Counted from the stretch's first letter, positions 33,612 through 46,461 are shown. The stretch is 64,000 bases of DNA from Chloromonas sp. AAM2 (GCA_004335635.1 QAXH01006577.1:1-64000), one strand, 5' to 3'. The notes: generated by a model from the sequence alone, not told the origin. Translations and numbers: made by a program.

Positions 33612-35498
33612 ATGGACCTCATCAACGCCTGCGAATGGGATGCCTTCCTACCTGTAAGCTCCAGCCAGCTTTTTTTGGGGCCGTAGCCGAGAAGGTGCCA
33701 GTAAACGTCTCATGGCTACCGGCCCATATCTCCACTGATGTAACCCGTCGCACATGTTTGCAGGCCGCAATGCGGAGCAGTTCTGAGCAGCTTTTGGATG
33801 AGTCGGACGAGCTGGAGTCATCACCTGCCCTCTTTCTTGAGGACGAGGTTAGGACCACCACAATCTGGCAGCCTTATCAGATGCACGGCTTTGCACACCT
33901 CAATGGCACAGTATGGCTGATTCAACACGTCGCCTGCTGTTCAAGTGTTGTTCACAAACGGTGTTTGATTATGCCGCAGGTAGACCCACTGAGCTGGGTT
34001 GACTGGGCATCGCTTGACAAACAGGCAGGCGCGATTGGCAGGGAGTGTAAGCCGCTGGTTGAGGTGGAGGTGCCGCCACCATGCTTCTCAGGCCGTGGTC
34101 AGATGCTATCTCAACACACGAAAAGCGCAAACGCACATGCCACCCCTGTCGCAGCCTTGGCGCAGCCGACCTCGCCCTGTCCAAGAACAGTGGCTGTACC
34201 CCCCGCTCCCCGCTCCCTCGGCATCCGAATCAATTGGCCTTCCCTCGCTCATCCATCGTCACCGGCATCAACCGCGCATGGTGGGCGGCCGTTCAACTCG
34301 CACTCCGCTAAGGCTTTCGTACACCTGCCCCAATTCGCTGCTTCCCATAAGCCACCCTCTGCAACCCACCTCCTGTCCTCTGGTACTTGCCAAGCGTTAC
34401 ACGTCGTACGACCTGACTCAAGCTTGAGTTCGGCCTTCTCATGCAACCTGGCGAGCCTTCCAGCTGTCAACATCCCAGAAGCTGGACACGAGCTAACTGA
34501 GCATGAGAAGAGTCTGATGCTGCAGTTGTGCTCTGACAGCGATGGCAAGGCCTACCCTGATGAGTCAGCAGCTTGGCCTGCCCACAGTGGCGATCGCAGC
34601 TGCTGCTCAGACAACACATGTGCACGCACCAGCACATGCGTGACTACCAGCATCAACGTGCTGACGTGCTCAACTCCCAGCCCTTGCGCTGGCTCACCAT
34701 CAGCCAGTGCCAGCGTGCAGTGCAGCCCTACTGCAGTGGCAGTCGAGCGTGTGTGCTCAAACTCTGGGCCACTGTCGGAGCTTGCAGCTACTTGGGAAGC
34801 TGCCAATGCTGAGCAGCGCAGTCAGCCGCCAGCACCAAGCAACAGCATGCCAGTCAGCAAGGTAGAGACCATGCCAGCAAGGACCGAGGGCGGCGTCGGA
34901 GCCAAGCCTGCTGCTGTCGCTGGCACAAACAGGAAGCGCAGCCGCCAGGACGTTGCCACCACACATGCAGCCCTCGCCACGGCCACAGGTGGGTGACCCA
35001 GCCCGAAGTGGACAACTATCCCGGATTTCTGTGATAGTTTTCTCAACTATTGTTATGTTTTCTGCGATGGCGTCTCTGCTCCACAGGTGATTACAGCCAC
35101 CCAAATGTCCCCTGAATCGCTGGAATTGTAGGCCCTGTTGTGCATTCAGCCGTCTGCATGAATGCGAACGAACCTGCTCTGCTGAGGTGTCAGAGGAAAA
35201 GATGTGTTGAGTGTTGTGACACATCTGAAGGGAAACTGATCCTGTGTCCAATCGTGCAGGCATGCTGAGAAGGCCCTCTAAGCGCATGAGTTGCTGGAAC
35301 TGTGGTGCCCACAACACTCCACAGTGGCGCTGCGGCCCAGACGGCCCACGCACCCTCTGCAATGCATGTGGCGTGCGTTACAAGAAGGGCCTGCCACTGG
35401 CCTACAAAGAAGCAGAAGCCAAGCTGCAGATGCAGGCAAGCCTGGAAGCAGACCAGAGCGCTTGTGTCACGACTGCACCTTCTTCCAATGACCTGTGA
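33612..35498 (+). CDS. GATA-type zinc-finger transcription factor
   Basis: Four exons: 33612-33653, 33764-33847, 33980-34988, 35260-35498 (TGA), 457 residues. The start MDLINACEWDAFLP ends at a GTAAGC donor. Exon 2 carries an acidic stretch (LLDESDELESSPALFLEDE) that could act in activation. Exon 3 is a long Ser/Pro/Ala-rich, mostly disordered region ending with a basic NRKRSR. The last exon holds one GATA finger, C-x2-C-x18-C-x2-C (C390, C393, C412, C415), reading SCWNCGAHNTPQW, then GPRTLCNACGVRYKKGLPL. The x18 loop is the plant class spacing. The protein should bind GATA-core DNA in the nucleus. The intron 33848-33979 is 132 bases with no stop in frame, so its retention would add 44 residues. 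Confidence 0.88.
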
Positions 35499-38400
35499 GC
35501 TACAAACAGGCAAGCGTGCGCACTAGGATGTCCCACTCACTCACGATTAGATACCCAGTTGCGTTGTGCCTGACGAAGAAGTGTGGTAGTCTATTGGCTA
35601 GGACAGTTCACAGTTGATCATTTTGTTCGTTGGCGCAACACCATGACACCCAGGGGAGTACACGGGTTCACCTCCGCACGGTTGCTTGACTGACCTATTT
35701 ACCATTCAGAGTGATACTCCAGAGAGATAGCCTGTCAAGCCGTCACTGATTAGGCTTGCGAGCCACATGAGCGAGGGGACGTAACCAGGGTCACCAGGCA
35801 CAGCACTGGCATGTATGAATTGAGCAAAGGGTTTGAGATGAGTTTGGTATGGGCATATGACACGTAAGCGGATACATTATGCCACTGCTTATGATTTGGC
35901 AAGCCATGGCGGCTTCTGATCAGATGTTCTACAACAGGGCTTTGCGCCAAGGGACAGCAGGCACAAAGGCTTGGTTCCTTTTGCCTGAGGGCTTCTTTCT
36001 TTGGACTGAGATCAATCAAATTCTTGCAGCTGCCGTCCTTGCAGTTTGACAAGTATGTCTGGCATGCCACGGTTTTTAGCATGTCGTGACAATGTGGTTG
36101 AAGTGTAGTGAATGATAAGCGATTTGATGTGGCGCTGGTCGGATTGAATCAGTGTGCAGCAGCTTTGCCACTCCATACCACTCCTTCCCTGCCCATCTCT
36201 ACTTGGCAACCCTGCGAGGAGCTATTTGCTCGGCTGCACCTTGTACTCGACATTTGAGTCAAACACACAGTACCTGCCTGCCTATGTTTAGGTAGATGGC
36301 GGGGATGCACTCGACGAGCCGATCTGTACCAGCAAATCAGTGCCTTGTGCTGGTTCCCACCTCGCTCTGCTTCAAGACTTGGCCAATTGTAGCTTTGTGG
36401 ACACGCGGCCGTACTGTTCAAAATCACGGAAAATTTGCCTTAAGTTATTTCCATTTGCCCACTTTGGCCTGCTCGTTTCGGTCAGCGTTTGGCAAGCTTG
36501 CTTCATTCCGACCTGGCAGTGCTATCCACAGTGAATGGATGTGGAGTTCCTTTCCATTTGGGCTTTAGGCTGCAATGGTTGTATTGCCAGCTATTGTCTA
36601 ATTTGTTGGGCAGAATTCGTTAACTGTTGGGTTTCAAATGACAATGACCTGAATCTGAACCCTCACATCTGATGACGGGCTTGCAGACAAGTGCCGCGCT
36701 CTGACATGCACACGACCTGCATTTCCTGTGCTTATGCACATTAAGTACTGCCAGTACACACTAAATGCTGACCGTTTCATACCTACCGTAATGGTATTAC
36801 ACAAGACATAACTCTGGTACACGTGCGCGCACGACCAGTTTCATCGCTACAGTTTCATCGCGTTTCATCGCTACAGGCTGGCACCATCTTCCAGTTTATA
36901 GCCCAGCTGTACCACGCTCAGAGGCTTTATGCGTCGTGAGTAAGCCTCACTGGCTTGGTGGCTCAGTAGACACCCAGCAGCTCACATCACTCAGAGCGGC
37001 ACTGTTAGTCCATGCAGTGATGGCACACCTGCTGCAGGCCCAACGGCCAACTTCAGGCTGGCTTGCTGTGCGGTCCATCTGCTCGGCGGTGTGCGTTCTT
37101 TGATTGGTGCCACATTGGGCAAGAGCAGCAGGAAGATTTCAGAGAGGGTGTTCAGCCTTCTTTATTCCTTCTGGACAAGGTGGTGGTGTTATGGCAGCCC
37201 ATGTGCTAAAGTAGGCAGGATGTTTTTTTCGGGTGGGGTGTGGGGGCGCCTAGAAGTGACGCAACTGCAAAGATGGCACCTGTGTTCATGTCCTTGACCT
37301 CTGGCTGACATTCCATCCTGAGCAATGATGGTCTTTAGCCTGATTTTATTAAAACTCTTAGCATCATTGTCTTTTTGGTACCACCACAGCAGCACCCTTT
37401 GGGCTTTGGGTTTATCAAAAACTTGTTGAACATTTTCTAAACACGCATCGACAATAGCACGTGCTATGCGCATAAAAAAAAGGAAGATTGGGATGGAAAG
37501 AAGGCCTTGGTGCCAAAGTCGTAAGAAGAGTTTTATTACTATCTTGGTGGCAGTCCAGCTCACGCATGTTGGATGGGTCCATGTTCCATCTAATGTACCC
37601 TACAATGGAACCATTTGATGCTTATTCTGTTCAAGGCTGGGAGCTGTGGCTGTATTAATGGTGTTGGTGTGTCTGGCATATGGACAGGACATCTTTACAT
37701 CTGAAGACGTTCAGAATTACTCGGTTGCTTTTGCTAAGAATCCTCCGGATTGCTTGGTAAGTTTTATCACGGTATGGTATGTAGGCAATAGCTTCCCTCT
37801 GTCGCCGCCATCTGATTGGCTTTTCTTGCCACACTATGGTGCAACACAAGTTATGATGTGAGGCTTGCATCAAAGATAAGGATGGCTTATTGCTTGTTGC
37901 TAATCTGGCAACTGTTGCTACAATAATCGGCGGTAGCGAGATGAAGAGAGCCAGAGCTGATCTTGGGAGTCAACGTTGCTTCATGCGGTACTCTGGTGGC
38001 TAGATGAAGAGCTTAACTACTAGAAATTCTTACTTAAAATGGGCAAGACTGTCGTGTGGGGGGCCGGGTTGGAGTCCCTCCCTGCATGTAAGAGGGTGCA
38101 TTTTGCAGGTTTTTGGGTCGGGTTCTGCAATGGAAACTCAAGTCTCTGTGAGAGCTGCCGAACACAAACTCTTCAAGCCGAGGTTCTGTACTGTTACTGT
38201 TGGTCCTCAATACTGTAAGCTGAATGATCTGGACACAAGCTGGAACCCTATAGTGCGGACACTAGCTGGAATTCTATAGTGCAGATTGTGAGTGCACCTG
38301 GTAATAGCGTTGCGAACAGTCATAGCCAGATCAGGACAGCCGTGGCGCGCCGCTTCAAATCTGTGGCATTGTAACACCAGCGCTAAGAAGTGCCAGCTCA

Positions 38401-39261
38401 TTAGCCAGAAGGGACATGGGCAGTTGTGGCTGCTCTGGCCGTGTCTACCCTGGAATGTTGAGACGCTGTGCACACATGGTTGGACACCAGCAGCATGGAG
38501 ATCCTGGTTGACGTCTTGCTGGCACGTGTTGCTGGAGCTGCCGCCTCATGGTGACAGTGCATATCTCTCATGCCGCACTTCACTTTCACTTCACTTCACA
38601 ACCAAGACGGCCAGACTGTAAAGTTGCAACAGAAGTGCCTCCCTGCAGGTTCACACATGCAGCGCTTGCCTAAGACACAAGCACGCTTACCCTCGCTGGA
38701 TGCATGTAACTTGTTGACTATTACAAATGCAACAGAACGTGGGCGTCCAGTGAGCAACCGCCAGAGTACAGATAACTACATGCGTTCATCACACCTGGCT
38801 GACGTTGTGTTTGACGTCACAGGCACCCAGTGCTAGTCTCGCCTTACTCAGACAATTAGCATACACATTGATCAAAACCTATAATACAAACTCATACCTC
38901 TACCCTCAACATCATGGGCAGCATTGTGAGCTAACATGCAGGGCAGCATCGAGAGCAAACGGTTGCCGATATTTCCAAGTCCAGGCCCCGCATATTTTCT
39001 CAGTCCAGTCTTATTGGAAAAATCCAGACATTTCCACAGCGTCCAGAGGTCCAATGATCAAACAACCACTGTCAGGCCAGTTGTACTGCCATCTCGAGAG
39101 AAAGCAAGCGTCAGCATGTCACATGACTAAGCGTCAGCATGTGACACCATATCTCAATGGCTGGCGGTTTGAACATTGCAATCATGTAGCCATGAGTTGA
39201 ATGGCTTTGCAATGCATACGATGCTCAAGTCGCATGCTTGTACTTGAGTTCTGCAATGCGG
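35499..39261. other. 3.8-kb stretch without a supportable gene
   Basis: I searched both strands and found no exon chain. Two weak hints are a signal-peptide-like open frame at 37646-37756 before a good GTAAGT donor, and a minus-strand open frame at 37189-37563; neither could be linked to other exons. GTTTCATCGCTACA-type short repeats lie near 36840-36875. Confidence 0.45.
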
Positions 39262-42200
39262 CTATGCAGTGCCTGTTTCCTGCACAATGGAGGCCACTTC
39301 CGAGGCGAAGTCCTTTGTCTGCGCCTCCAGCCCCTCGCCACACTGCACACGCATGAAGGTCGCGACCTGCAGAGGCTTGCCTAAGGCCTTGGATAGCCTG
39401 CATGCAAGCACACGCAAAGACACACTTGAGACCCTGCTACCAGTGAGCTTTCTTGGCTGAGTTTTTGTCAGGTGCATAAATCATGTCAGGGAGACTGGTC
39501 AGGGGACTGTTGTGTCCAGCTGCAGTGGCACGGGGTGAACCATGATGAGCCGTGTGAGCAAGCCCAGTGATGACGACAAACACATGGAATCTGTCATTCT
39601 GCTGCACAGAACACAAACGTCAAGCACAGAAAAGAACACGTAGAGCATGTCACATTGATGCTTGCAAACACGCACAACACCCATGTACAACGTGCCATGC
39701 AAACGCAACGTTACGCGCCAACTGCCCTCATCCAAGCACGCTGGCACAGTATGCGAAGCAACTGATTCAGCACTTGGTTGTGGCACATCGTGGCACTGCA
39801 ACGCATGCAGTTACTACAGCGACAGCTGACATGCCCCAAGAATCGGTGACTTGCAAGACTTGGGCCATGCAGCCCCCTTGGCACCCACATCCAATGCCAG
39901 GGCAGCCACCACCATTCCTTAGAATGCAATACAGATTACAAAGCGGCCAAGCAGCCCAGTTGGCACCCACCCACCTATCCACGACAGCGGACACCTTGCT
40001 GGAATCATCCAGCAGAAACCTCTGGTCGAGCAGGACCGTTTCTTCAAAGAACTTGGATACCCGCCCTTCGACCACCTTGGCCACCACAGCAGGCGGCTTG
40101 CCTGCCGTACTAGGCTGCAGCGTGGCGGACAACAGACATGACACTTGTTTGATGAGCACTCATGCAACGTGCACATAGCCAGACATCATGTGACGTTCAA
40201 GGGACGTATGATGATGCACCAATGTGGACAGAAAGCCAGTCTCACACAGCCATTCACAATTATGCCACAACAAGTTATCGCAATGTGTCTGCGCAGCATC
40301 TGTGCAGTGGGAACTGTGAGGACAGTGCAACCCTAATCATACGTCTACGGGACAAGTGATGGTACCATAGTGGACAGGATGCGCCGTTCACACAGAGGCA
40401 GAAAAACAACTGATGGTTCAGGATCAGATTGTTTCCATGTATCAAATTGTATGCTCGTGCGAGTGTAGAGGGTGTGCATGTGCGAGTGCAGCGGGTGTGC
40501 ATGTGTGAGTGCAGCGGGTGTGCATGTGTGAGTGTAGAGGGTGTGCATGTGTTGTCTGTGGGTGCAGCATGTGTGTGCCCCGCCGGCTCACATGTGCTTT
40601 GAGTATGTCCCTCTCTCGCTCCAGCACACCACTGGGCACGTGGGCACGTGAAACGTACAGCGGTTTCATGCCTGCCACGTGCATGGCCAGCTGCCGTCCC
40701 ACCTCGTCTACACGCTGTGTCTCAGACTGCATGCAGCACAGCACTGCACAGTGTAGCACATCCCACTCACTACGCTTCAATGAGCACATATTGTAACAAC
40801 GCACTGCGATGTCCACATGTTCCATATTTCCCCACATGTCCCATATGCAGCTCGTGCCACTCAACCCCTCCCAGGCTTGACGACCATTTTTCAAAATCGT
40901 TTCCGCAAGGTCACGCCATGCAAGATCACGCCATGGCAAAGGCATGCACATCATCGGCATGACCTAGAAATGGCCTGGTTATGTGGGCAGTGCTTGCACC
41001 CACTGCGCACTGATTGTGTATGGCCGTTGCAATTGGAAGTGTAGTCTTCAAAAGCAAACTCAGATTTTTCAAAATCGCTACGTGCCCTGCATACCTCTTA
41101 CACTATGGGGGCGCGCACACGCACACACGCTGGCAAATTGTCGGCAAGTGCGTGATTGCACAAACTCCCATCTTAGAGTTTACAACCGAGGACAGACGCG
41201 GCGCGTGCTGCACATTGAACTACACTTAGCCAGCCTTGTCAATCCTTACCCCTTGCTACTGTACTGCACAGAATCAGCTAGCCACACACAAGCGTAACCT
41301 TTTTGCTTCCAATTTTGCCACCGTGATCTGCACATACTGTGAACCAGCCACACACGCAGATGTGACAAAGCACTCACTCATTCGCTGATGTCAGCGCCGC
41401 ACCTGTGTAAGGGGTTGTAAGTCGGCTGCCCTGGGCTGTATGGCCACCATCACCGCAATGCGCCCCAGGCCGGGGGCCGGGCTCTGGTGCACATACGTGG
41501 AGACAGCGCCTGGAGAGCGGTGGCAGGGTAGCAGGCAGGGCACGGCTCGCTTCCATGTGTGCTCCTACGTGTTCCCATGTCGCCAGTGGGCGTGACCACA
41601 TGCTACAGGATGCAGCAGTGCTGCCATGTCAGTGTGGCACGCGAAAAGATAGACGTTCCTCTGCTCCGGGGGGTAACTCACCACGTGCAGGCATGTGCAG
41701 GCGTGGCAGCATGGCAGCACCCATCAATGCCATGTGGCAGTCCCATGTTCATGCCGTGCAGGTGTGGCAGCATGGCAGCACCCATCAATTCCATGTGGCA
41801 GTCCCATGTTCATGCCGTGCAGGTGTGGCAGCATGGCAGCACCCATCAATTCCATGTGCCAGTCCCATGTTCATGCCNNNNNNNNNNNNNNNNNNNNNNN
41901 NNNNNNNNAATTCCATGTGGCAGTCCCATGTTCATGCCGTGCAGGTGTGGCAGCATGGCAGCACCCATCAATTCCATGTGCCAGTCCCATGTTCATGCCG
42001 TGCAGGTGTGGCAGCATGGCAGCACCCTTCAATTCCATGGGCCAGTCTCATGTTCATGCTGTGCACATGAACAAGCGTGGCTGCAACTTGAACACGTGCA
42101 CCGCATACGGGGTGGTCGCATGCAAGCAGCACCCACACACAGCACACTGAGCAGTTTGCTGCCTTGTCCTTATCTTGCATTTGCCGGTTGTGCCTGAAAC

Positions 42201-43580
42201 ACCTGATCTGCAATCTCCTGTCTGGACCCACACCCACTCGCCCTTCTTCCAGTAACTCCTTGACCCAGAAACCTCATACTGCTTCGCCGTTTGTTCCTTC
42301 CTCACCCGTTGCCGTGCTGCACTTAAATGCTCTCCTGAGCCGCACGTTTTCCCGCACTTGTGCCGCCACCTCCGCTACAGCATCTGTCACAGTACGCCCT
42401 GAGACTGTGGGTGCGTGCAACACCTGAATAAATCGAGACCAGCACTGGGCCAATGTCACCATTTAGGTGCCCATGTCATCAAAATCTTGGGCATGAGCGC
42501 ACATGCACGTATGAGCTTCTGCATTGCAAGAGACGCACATGTCGCAAGCCACCCATGCCATGGGCCAGCATTCCATTCCAACATGCCACGCCACATGGCA
42601 TCCAAGCCGCAAAGGTCTGGCAAAAGCACCTTTCCATGTACAAGTCAATTCCTGAGCTGGGCTCCAATCAGCTGCATCCAGCACCCAACTTATTAGGGTA
42701 TAGCACTGGTCTGTCATCGCACGCCCTGTGCACGCCTACCTGTTCCAAGGGCATTTCAGCCACTGTCCCAGCACCTGCTGTGGTGGTCATTGAAGCTTCC
42801 AGAGCTGCCGCTGCCACCTGGCCCACCATGGACCGGAAGAGGTCGTTGCGTGCAACAAAGTCAGTCTCACTATTCACCTCCACCACAACTGCATGGTTGC
42901 ACGCATGCATACCAACATTGACACTCCTCAACATTCAATGCACAGTCGTTGGAGTACAGATTGTGCTCAACAGGTGAACTGCACACACTCGTGGTCGCAT
43001 AGCTCAATCACGCTGATATCAGAGCTCTGATGACGTACAGCAGGAGAGTGCCAGGCAGATCTGACGGTGAGTACCAGACACAGTCTGATTACGGCTTTGG
43101 TGCTGTGAGATGATGCTGTCTAAGCCATGTGGTTTGCACACGGCCATGCAACAAGGCTTGCTCACCCGCTGATCGACCTCCTGCCGCAGTTGCACAGCCT
43201 ACTAGGCCCTCTGCAGCATGCCTGCTGGCCTTCTTAGCTGCAGCTGCCAAGCCCTTTTTCCGCAATGCTTCGTAGGCCGCATCCAGGTCCCAGTTTGACG
43301 CTTCCAAGCAGCTCTGCAGCATCGTGCTTGTGTTCATGCTGATTTTGTTATTCATGTAGCTCTAGCTGGTCCTTTGATATAACGATCCAGATGAGCCATC
43401 AGAGCTGTTGAGATCGCCTGGCAACTCAGGCCATACCTTCACATCTGTGATGGGTGAACCGCTACGTTCTCTCAGTTGCTTAATCAGTGCAGTATGACTG
43501 ACAACAGGTGCTGCTGCGGCTGCATAGTGGCGAAATGCTTGAAGCTGTAGCAGCCATGCTGTTGGTGCCCACTGCCGCAT
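39262..43580 (-). CDS. TSFM: Mitochondrial translation elongation factor Ts
   Basis: Eight exons on the minus strand, from 5' to 3': 43580-43437, 43313-43166, 42888-42740, 42423-42306, 41509-41403, 40726-40592, 40114-39975, 39397-39262 (TAG), 358 residues with consistent phases. Residues 1 to about 23 ([20 protein letters not shown]) look like a mitochondrial targeting sequence. The UBA-like N-terminal domain reads [17 protein letters not shown] and [19 protein letters not shown]. The signature [20 protein letters not shown] follows, then the core subdomains ([62 protein letters not shown]) and the terminal [22 protein letters not shown]-Ts exchanges GDP for GTP on EF-Tu. The fusion with S1 domains seen in algal chloroplast EF-Ts is absent, supporting a mitochondrial role. 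Intron 4 holds a 61-base minisatellite. Confidence 0.93.
40461..40552. repeat. 23-base tandem repeat in EF-Ts intron 6
   Basis: Units start at 40461, 40484, 40507 and 40530, alternating between GAGTGTAGAGGGTGTGCATG and GAGTGCAGCGGGTGTGCATG. The array is just downstream, in gene direction, of the exon 6 donor. Confidence 0.85.
41695..42061. repeat. 61-base minisatellite in EF-Ts intron 4
   Basis: The landmark GTGGCAGCATGGCAGCACCC starts at 41703, 41764, 41825, 41947 and 42008. Spacings are 61 or 122, the latter across an N run. At least five visible units plus one mostly in the gap. All forward frames are open, giving long artificial open frames. Confidence 0.9.
41879..41908. other. Assembly gap (30 N) inside the 61-base minisatellite
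   Basis: The flanking units are exactly two periods apart, so the gap length agrees with one hidden unit, or the assembler collapsed the array at a unit boundary. Confidence 0.95.
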
Positions 43581-43851
43581 CAGATCGATTTGAATGCAGG
43601 ATCTCTGGCGGTTGATCAACAGAGCTGCCTGGAGCAGCACGATTGCTTCACAAGGACTCAATTATAGGGACCATAATTGTACGAAGCAGCCCGATGCGCA
43701 ACTACGTGGCGGCGGGAGAATCACCGCCCCCATGCCGTTACTTTCTCAACTTCAGTGCCACCACCGGCATTTGAGTCGCAGTTGCCGGCCCTACACACGG
43801 TCAGCACGACTCTAAGATTGAAGGTTTAGTTTTCAGCAGCTCAGACTTGCA
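43581..43851. promoter_or_regulatory. Bidirectional promoter region of EF-Ts and DOHH
   Basis: 271 bases separate the two divergent start codons and must hold both 5' untranslated regions and promoters. I see AATTATAGGGACCATAATTG (43660-43679), a small palindrome-like AATTAT/ATAATT element, near the middle, but no canonical TATA box. Confidence 0.5.
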
Positions 43852-46461
43852 ATGGCCACATTGGTTGAGGCTGACAGCGCCGTCTTGCAGGGCCTGCGTG
43901 AAAAGCTGCTGAGCCCAGACACCAAACTGTCTGCGAAGTACCGGGTACTATACTCACTGAGGAACGTGGCTGGAGAGGAAGCACATGGCGCGTTGCAAAC
44001 AGGTGGAGACGGCCACATACATGCTGCTACATGCTAGCCTTGCACGAGGCTACCTTACTCAGCCAGGCCCTTCTGGCAATCCAAGGCAACCATAGAATTA
44101 GGCCAGCCTTGCCACAGCGGATAAGTTGGCTGGCAGTTCTCACCTTTGCCATGCCTGCCCACCTGGTTTGCACAGCCTTGAATTCTGATCCTTCTGCGCT
44201 CTTTCGGCATGACGTGGCGTTCTGCCTGGGCCAGCGCCAAGATGCAGCAGCTATTGAGGTGCTAACACGAGTGTTGCACGACACAACAGAACATCCAATG
44301 TGCGTTGGCCATGGCCTCTGGGAATGTCGTCTAATCAGTCCTGCATGCGCTGACACGTGTCGCCCAGGCATGCTGCAATGCTTGAGCCGCAGTAACTTGG
44401 CTGTCACGTCAGCATGTGCTGCATCTGCTTAGCGGAAACGCATCCCATGCTTCATTGCACCCCACCCCCACCCCCTCCTTTCCAAGCAGGACTGTTGCCA
44501 TCCTGCTTCATTGCATCCCATGCTCCATTGCATCATGCTTTACCATGCTCTATGCTCCATTACAAACACAGCGCATGGACGTCCGGCCTGCCTGTGTTGT
44601 TGCAGGGTGAGGCACGAGGCTGGCGAGGCGTTAGGTGCCATTGGCACCGAGGAGTGTCTAGTGCCACTCAGACAGCATCTGAGCGACGATGTGCTGGAGG
44701 TGAGCGATGGAGCACTTGTTTTCCAACTGACCTGTTATGGAACCCTCGTACCTAGAATCAGCCTAGAATGGGACTCAGGACACGCAACAATGTTGGAGCA
44801 GTTACCTTTGAACGCCCACCTACAATTTGATTCAGAACACACATGGAGGTGTCCAGCTGGACAACCATGTCTTCAGCCATAGCACACCTGGGACCAACCA
44901 GGAGCCAACATGTTGTAGTTCAACCTTATTATAAACTGCACCATTGGTAATCCTCTGCGTGCAGGTCGCTGAGACCTGTCAGATGGCCCTTCAGCGCATT
45001 GAGTACCTCGCCGCCCACCCGGATGCCACCAACGAGGAGAGCCCTTACTTCTCCGTTGACCCCGCGCCCGCCCTGCCCGCCAGCACACCCACAGACACCC
45101 TCAAGGAGCAATTGTTGGACGAGTCACAGCGCATGTTTGATGTAAGTGTGGGGGCGCACTTGGACAGGGGCATGGGCGACAGCAATCGCATATACTGAAG
45201 GCATGCGTGCACGACAAGTGAATCTAGTTGCAACACCTGTTTGGTTGACAAAGCAGATGAGATTGCAAGTAGAGTCTGCTTGGCACACTGGGAAAAACCA
45301 GAGCAAGGTTTGCATTCTGCAAGGGCATGGTCAGGCGGCACCTGCAAAGTTTCTGTTGCGCCTCACAGTCCAGTCCTCTGTTTGCTCCCTTGTTGGTGGT
45401 TGGTCCTGTCTTTTGACTCACTTTTTCGAACCTGCCCTGCAGCGTTATTCGGCGTTGTTTGCGCTGCGCAACAAGGGAGGCAAGGAGGCTGTGCTGGCGC
45501 TCGGCGAGGTGTTTGTGCGAGCGCGCAGTGCGCTGCTCAAGCATGAGGTAGCCTACGTGCTCGGGCAGATGCAGGTGGGGATGGCATGGCAGCTGGGTGT
45601 TGTCATTATTACATTGACATTCAGACCAGGAAGGGCAGCAGCTTGAAGGCAGCCAGGCACTTGGCAGGGCCGTATCTCGTGTGTCGCGCATGTCAGCCAG
45701 CTCCATTTCAAGCAACAAGAGCACTGTGCAGAGAGAGTACGATGTGGTCGTTGTCGCTGTTACATTTACGTTCACTCAGGAAGGGCAGCACAAAGGCAGC
45801 CAGGCACTCAACAAGGCCCTACATTCTCAGCCTGGCCGTGCAAGCCAGTTACAATCTTTCTAGAGCACTACGCAGCCCCTTGGGAGCTCCTCACACGCTG
45901 CCCTTACATGACATGACATAGGCTTCAGCGTAGCTGCACCCATGCCAGTCACTCATCCATGGCAGTGTGGGCTGCTGTGTTGAACCTTCTCTCATTCACT
46001 TCCTTGCAGGACCAGGTGGCCGCTGAGGTGCTGACCAAGGTGTTGAGAGACAGCAAAGAGCACGCGATGTGAGTGTCTGAAAGACTGAAAAAGCAGCCAG
46101 CGTCTCAACCGCCTTCTGCCATATATTACAGACATTAAACATGCAGGTAAGGTGCAACCGTCTTGATTCTTGAGCTATCCCAACAGTGCTGTGCACGGTA
46201 ATTGCACTTTTAGCCTGTCTGCCTATTTATTCTGCTTGCCCACAATGCAGGGTGCGGCATGAGGCAGCTGAGTCTCTAGGAGCCATTGCCGATAACAAGA
46301 CTAAGCAGCTACTGCAAGACTTCACCACTGATGACGAGCCTATTGTGGCTGATAGCTGCGTAGTAGCCTTGGATATGCTAGAGTTTGAGGCATCGGGCGC
46401 GTTTGAATATGCAGACCTTGGTGCGCCGCCAGCACCAGCTGCCAACGCCTGCGTGTGCTGA
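43852..46461 (+). CDS. DOHH: Deoxyhypusine hydroxylase
   Basis: Seven exons: 43852-44002, 44176-44299, 44606-44699, 44965-45141, 45443-45574, 46010-46068, 46251-46461 (TGA), 315 residues (human 302). It is a HEAT-repeat di-iron oxygenase that hydroxylates deoxyhypusine on eIF5A in the cytosol, finishing hypusine formation. The two symmetric halves show the His-acidic pairs at residues 62-63, 95-96, 216-217 and 249-250; the spacings (33, 121, 33) match the human enzyme. They read [39 protein letters not shown] and [13 protein letters not shown]. The first pair is His-Asp rather than the usual His-Glu. [11 protein letters not shown] and [20 protein letters not shown] link the halves. The gene is head to head with EF-Ts. 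Confidence 0.94.

Noticed and set aside
33521..33763. Upstream extension of the GATA exon frame from 33521
   Set aside because: The better model starts at the ATG at 33612 in another frame and splices into exon 2; the upstream frame has no coding character.
37646..37756. Signal-peptide-like open frame followed by a GTAAGT donor
   Set aside because: It looks like a first exon, but I found no downstream exon in a fitting phase within the following 2 kb.
40461..40552. CRISPR-like array
   Set aside because: Units are contiguous tandem repeats of 23 bases without spacers, and the genome is eukaryotic.
41555..42197. Long plus-strand open frames rich in Trp, His and Met
   Set aside because: They read through the 61-base minisatellite inside an intron of the opposite-strand EF-Ts gene.
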